Source of the DNA: a virus
IMG/VR virus record: IMGVR_UViG_3300023180_000407
Span: 1-23,466 of that record
DNA length: 23,466 nt
Reading direction: 5' to 3' (one strand)
The notes beneath the pieces were generated by a model that ran no database searches, had not been told where the DNA came from, and worked only from the letters and a program-made list of their open reading frames with translations. Positions 22,119-23,466 of the stretch are shown in pieces. Each line of letters starts with the position of its first letter. The first letter of the stretch is position 1. The position numbers and the translations under genes were made by a program.

Positions 22119-23198
22119 ATGTCTCAGTTAAATGTAGGAAAACTTGTTGCGAGCACTGAGGTTGTTTTTCCAACCTATACTAATAGCAACAGACCAGTAT
22201 CCGCAACGCAGGGATCTTTGATTTTTAACAGCGAAGAATCGGTCCTTCAATTATACACGGGAACTGAGTGGGTTAGTTTACAAAATGCAAACCCACAAGA
22301 TTTCAGCAACGTAACAATTTTCAATTATACTGGAAGCGATCAATCTTTCTCAGTTCCAACTACTGGTGGAACGGTTAATGAACTATTGGTCTTTATGTGG
22401 GGTGCTGGCGGAGGAGCAGATGAAGGTGGAACTGCAACTGCTGGAGCTGGTGGATATGCTTCTGGAACTATCAGTAGATTTGATGGACAATCATTGAATG
22501 GTGATGCTTTTACAATTGTAGTTGGTCAAGGTGGATTAAGAGGTGTTGGTGGTTCAAATATGTCAGCCATGTATGGTGGCGGGGGTAGAGGATCTGTAGA
22601 TAGTGGTGGTGGTCACGTCTCTGGATGTGGTGGAGGATTGAGTGGAATTTTTGCTGGAACTGCCCCAGTATTCAGTGGTGCCAATCCTCAAGGAGGAGCA
22701 CAGGCACGCGCTATCATAGTTGCTGGTGGTGGTGGCGGATGTAATGACCAAACAACTAACTTTGCTTACGGTGGTAGCGGAGGTGGTATTGAAGGTGGAA
22801 GAGGTGGATCAGAACCAACTAACAATAATAAAGGTGGTTGGGGTGGTCGCCAAGTTTCTGGATATTCTGGATCAAACTCATCTGCCACTTATGCAAACGG
22901 ATCCGAATTGAGAGGTGCTGATGGACCATCTAACACTGACAACCCTGGAGGTGGAGGTGGATATTGGGGTGGTCAATCTGGAGGAGATGACAACTCTGGA
23001 GCTGGAGGTGGATCTGGATACACTGGAGGAACATCTACTTATAAAGTAGTATCTGGTCTTACAACAAATGGTGGATCGGGAACTTCATCTAGTGGTTACA
23101 ACCCACCAGAAACTGGTAGTGAATATTATAGTGCTGGAGTAGGTTCTGCATACAGAACTCAAGGCGGCGGAAATGGAAAGGTTGTTGTTCTCTACTAA
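22119..23198 (+). CDS. Glycine-rich adhesin-like tail-fibre protein (copy 2), 359 residues
   Basis: Same plan as the 351-residue protein at 14134: head residues 1-55 ('MSQLNVGKLVAS', P18-T-Y20-T, R25, 'GSLIFNSEES', 'GTEWVSL'), a short beta region (60-100), then 'NELLVFMWGAGGGADEGG' opening a glycine-rich domain (about 90-350) that closes with 'GGGNGKVVVLY'. The polyglycine runs are shorter and the loops carry more Ser/Tyr/Thr than in copy 1, so the tips differ while the head is conserved, as expected for alternative or co-displayed receptor-binding parts. The receptor role is inferred from the S16 gp38-type polyglycine adhesins. It has its own late promoter. Confidence 0.8.
   Translation: MSQLNVGKLVASTEVVFPTYTNSNRPVSATQGSLIFNSEESVLQLYTGTEWVSLQNANPQDFSNVTIFNYTGSDQSFSVPTTGGTVNELLVFMWGAGGGADEGGTATAGAGGYASGTISRFDGQSLNGDAFTIVVGQGGLRGVGGSNMSAMYGGGGRGSVDSGGGHVSGCGGGLSGIFAGTAPVFSGANPQGGAQARAIIVAGGGGGCNDQTTNFAYGGSGGGIEGGRGGSEPTNNNKGGWGGRQVSGYSGSNSSATYANGSELRGADGPSNTDNPGGGGGYWGGQSGGDDNSGAGGGSGYTGGTSTYKVVSGLTTNGGSGTSSSGYNPPETGSEYYSAGVGSAYRTQGGGNGKVVVLY
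22400..23185 (+). repeat. Polyglycine-coding GGN repeat tract (copy 2)
   Basis: Runs of GGT/GGA/GGC codons encode G2-G5 clusters separated by Ser/Asn/Thr/Tyr loops. It parallels the tract at 14455-15165, and the two together bracket the oxygenase block as imperfect direct repeats. Confidence 0.75.
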
Positions 23199-23206
23199 TA
23201 TAAATA
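23199..23206 (+). promoter_or_regulatory. T4-type late promoter TATAAATA
   Basis: A perfect TATAAATA box immediately after the TAA stop (23196-23198) of the Gly-rich gene and 29 bases before the ATG at 23235. The distance from box to start equals that at 22083. Confidence 0.75.
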
Positions 23207-23234
23207 TCGATACACACTATTCAATGTGATAACT

Positions 23235-23426
23235 ATGGATCCCGCACAACTAAAAGCAAATTTTGAAGAGCAAATTGCTACAACTGATAAGCAAATCAAA
23301 GAACTAGAAGAAAATCTAGTTAAGGCAAAAGAGTACAAAATCAAACTACAAGGTGGTCTTGAAACTCTGGGACTTCTAGAGCAAGAACCAGAAGCAGAAA
23401 CAGCACCAACCGAAGTAGTAGAATAA
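23235..23426 (+). CDS. Small acidic coiled-coil protein, 63 residues
   Basis: Starts at ATG 23235; a GTG at 23226 would only add three residues. The sequence 'MDPAQLKANFEEQIATTDKQ', then 'IKELEENLVKAKEYKIKLQG' and 'LETLGLL', forms one long amphipathic helix with heptad-spaced Leu/Ile, followed by a short Glu/Pro/Ala-rich acidic tail. This is a small cyanophage protein type known from structural gene clusters; its function is unknown. An oligomerisation or fibre-assembly role is inference. It has its own late promoter and is followed directly by a terminator hairpin. Confidence 0.8.
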   Translation: MDPAQLKANFEEQIATTDKQIKELEENLVKAKEYKIKLQGGLETLGLLEQEPEAETAPTEVVE

Positions 23427-23431
23427 ATACT

Positions 23432-23466
23432 AAATCCCTTCTTCCTAAATAGGTAAGAAGGGATTT
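23432..23466 (+). terminator. Hairpin terminator at the end of the late gene run
   Basis: A perfect 12-base inverted repeat (23432-23443 with 23455-23466, AAATCCCTTCTT and its complement) encloses an 11-base loop that can pair further (CCT with AGG, one bulged base, AAAT loop). The 3' arm ends in TTT at the window edge; any longer T-run lies outside. It starts five bases after the stop of the last gene. Confidence 0.8.

Noticed and set aside
23421-23429. GAATAAATA after the last gene as a further late promoter
   Set aside because: It has a mismatch in the core and is followed directly by a terminator hairpin.
1-23466. tRNA genes, integrase/attachment sites, insertion sequences and photosynthesis auxiliary genes
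   Set aside because: I looked for these and found none; all intergenic gaps are under 50 bases and every long frame is accounted for.

Overview
The window looks like the distal-tail / tail-fibre end of the late structural region of a T4-like marine cyanophage (a cyanomyovirus of Prochlorococcus or Synechococcus; the host cannot be resolved from this sequence). The basis is the AT-rich composition, all genes on one strand with very tight packing, three perfect T4-type late promoters (TATAAATA), virion proteins with the openings and modules seen in cyanophage tail proteins, and an unusually large set of 2-oxoglutarate/Fe(II)-dependent oxygenase-like genes, a known hallmark of marine cyanophages.

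Layout. 1-147 is the 3' end of a virion protein. 157-372 is a small coiled-coil protein whose end overlaps a 1413-residue multidomain virion protein (350-4591). That protein carries Gly-Ser-Gly-Tyr repeats, small beta modules, a cupredoxin-like domain with a complete His/Cys/His/Met type 1 copper ligand set, and two copies of an 'RFN...W.SLGG' module. Next come a 166-residue virion protein (4594-5094) and a 2922-residue fibre-like protein (5141-13909) built from GSGY repeats, a predicted beta-helix, duplicated helical modules, fibre/collar-type modules, a pyocin-knob-like segment and a short beta-rich C-terminus. After a late promoter lie a 63-residue module protein, a 351-residue polyglycine adhesin-like protein and a 195-residue phage accessory protein.

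From 15791 to 22087 there is a translationally coupled run of eleven genes. Nine have the facial-triad layout of 2OG/Fe(II) oxygenases, one is a short QueG-like iron-sulfur protein and one is unrecognised. Most neighbours overlap by 1-20 bases or abut. A second polyglycine adhesin-like gene (22119-23198), a paralogue of the first with its own late promoter, closes the run, so two adhesin-like genes bracket the oxygenase block. A small coiled-coil gene (23235-23426, again with a late promoter) and a strong hairpin terminator at the window edge end the region.

How the genes may work together (inference): the virion proteins make the baseplate/fibre and host-recognition apparatus. The oxygenase block shares the late timing and the locus of the Gly-rich adhesins, which makes hydroxylation or other oxidative tailoring of virion or host proteins a reasonable hypothesis, but no substrate can be read from the sequence. 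The most notable points are the nine-oxygenase operon with its Fe-S partner, the bracketing adhesin paralogues, the apparent copper-site domain in a tail protein, and late promoters fused to the upstream gene's stop codon.
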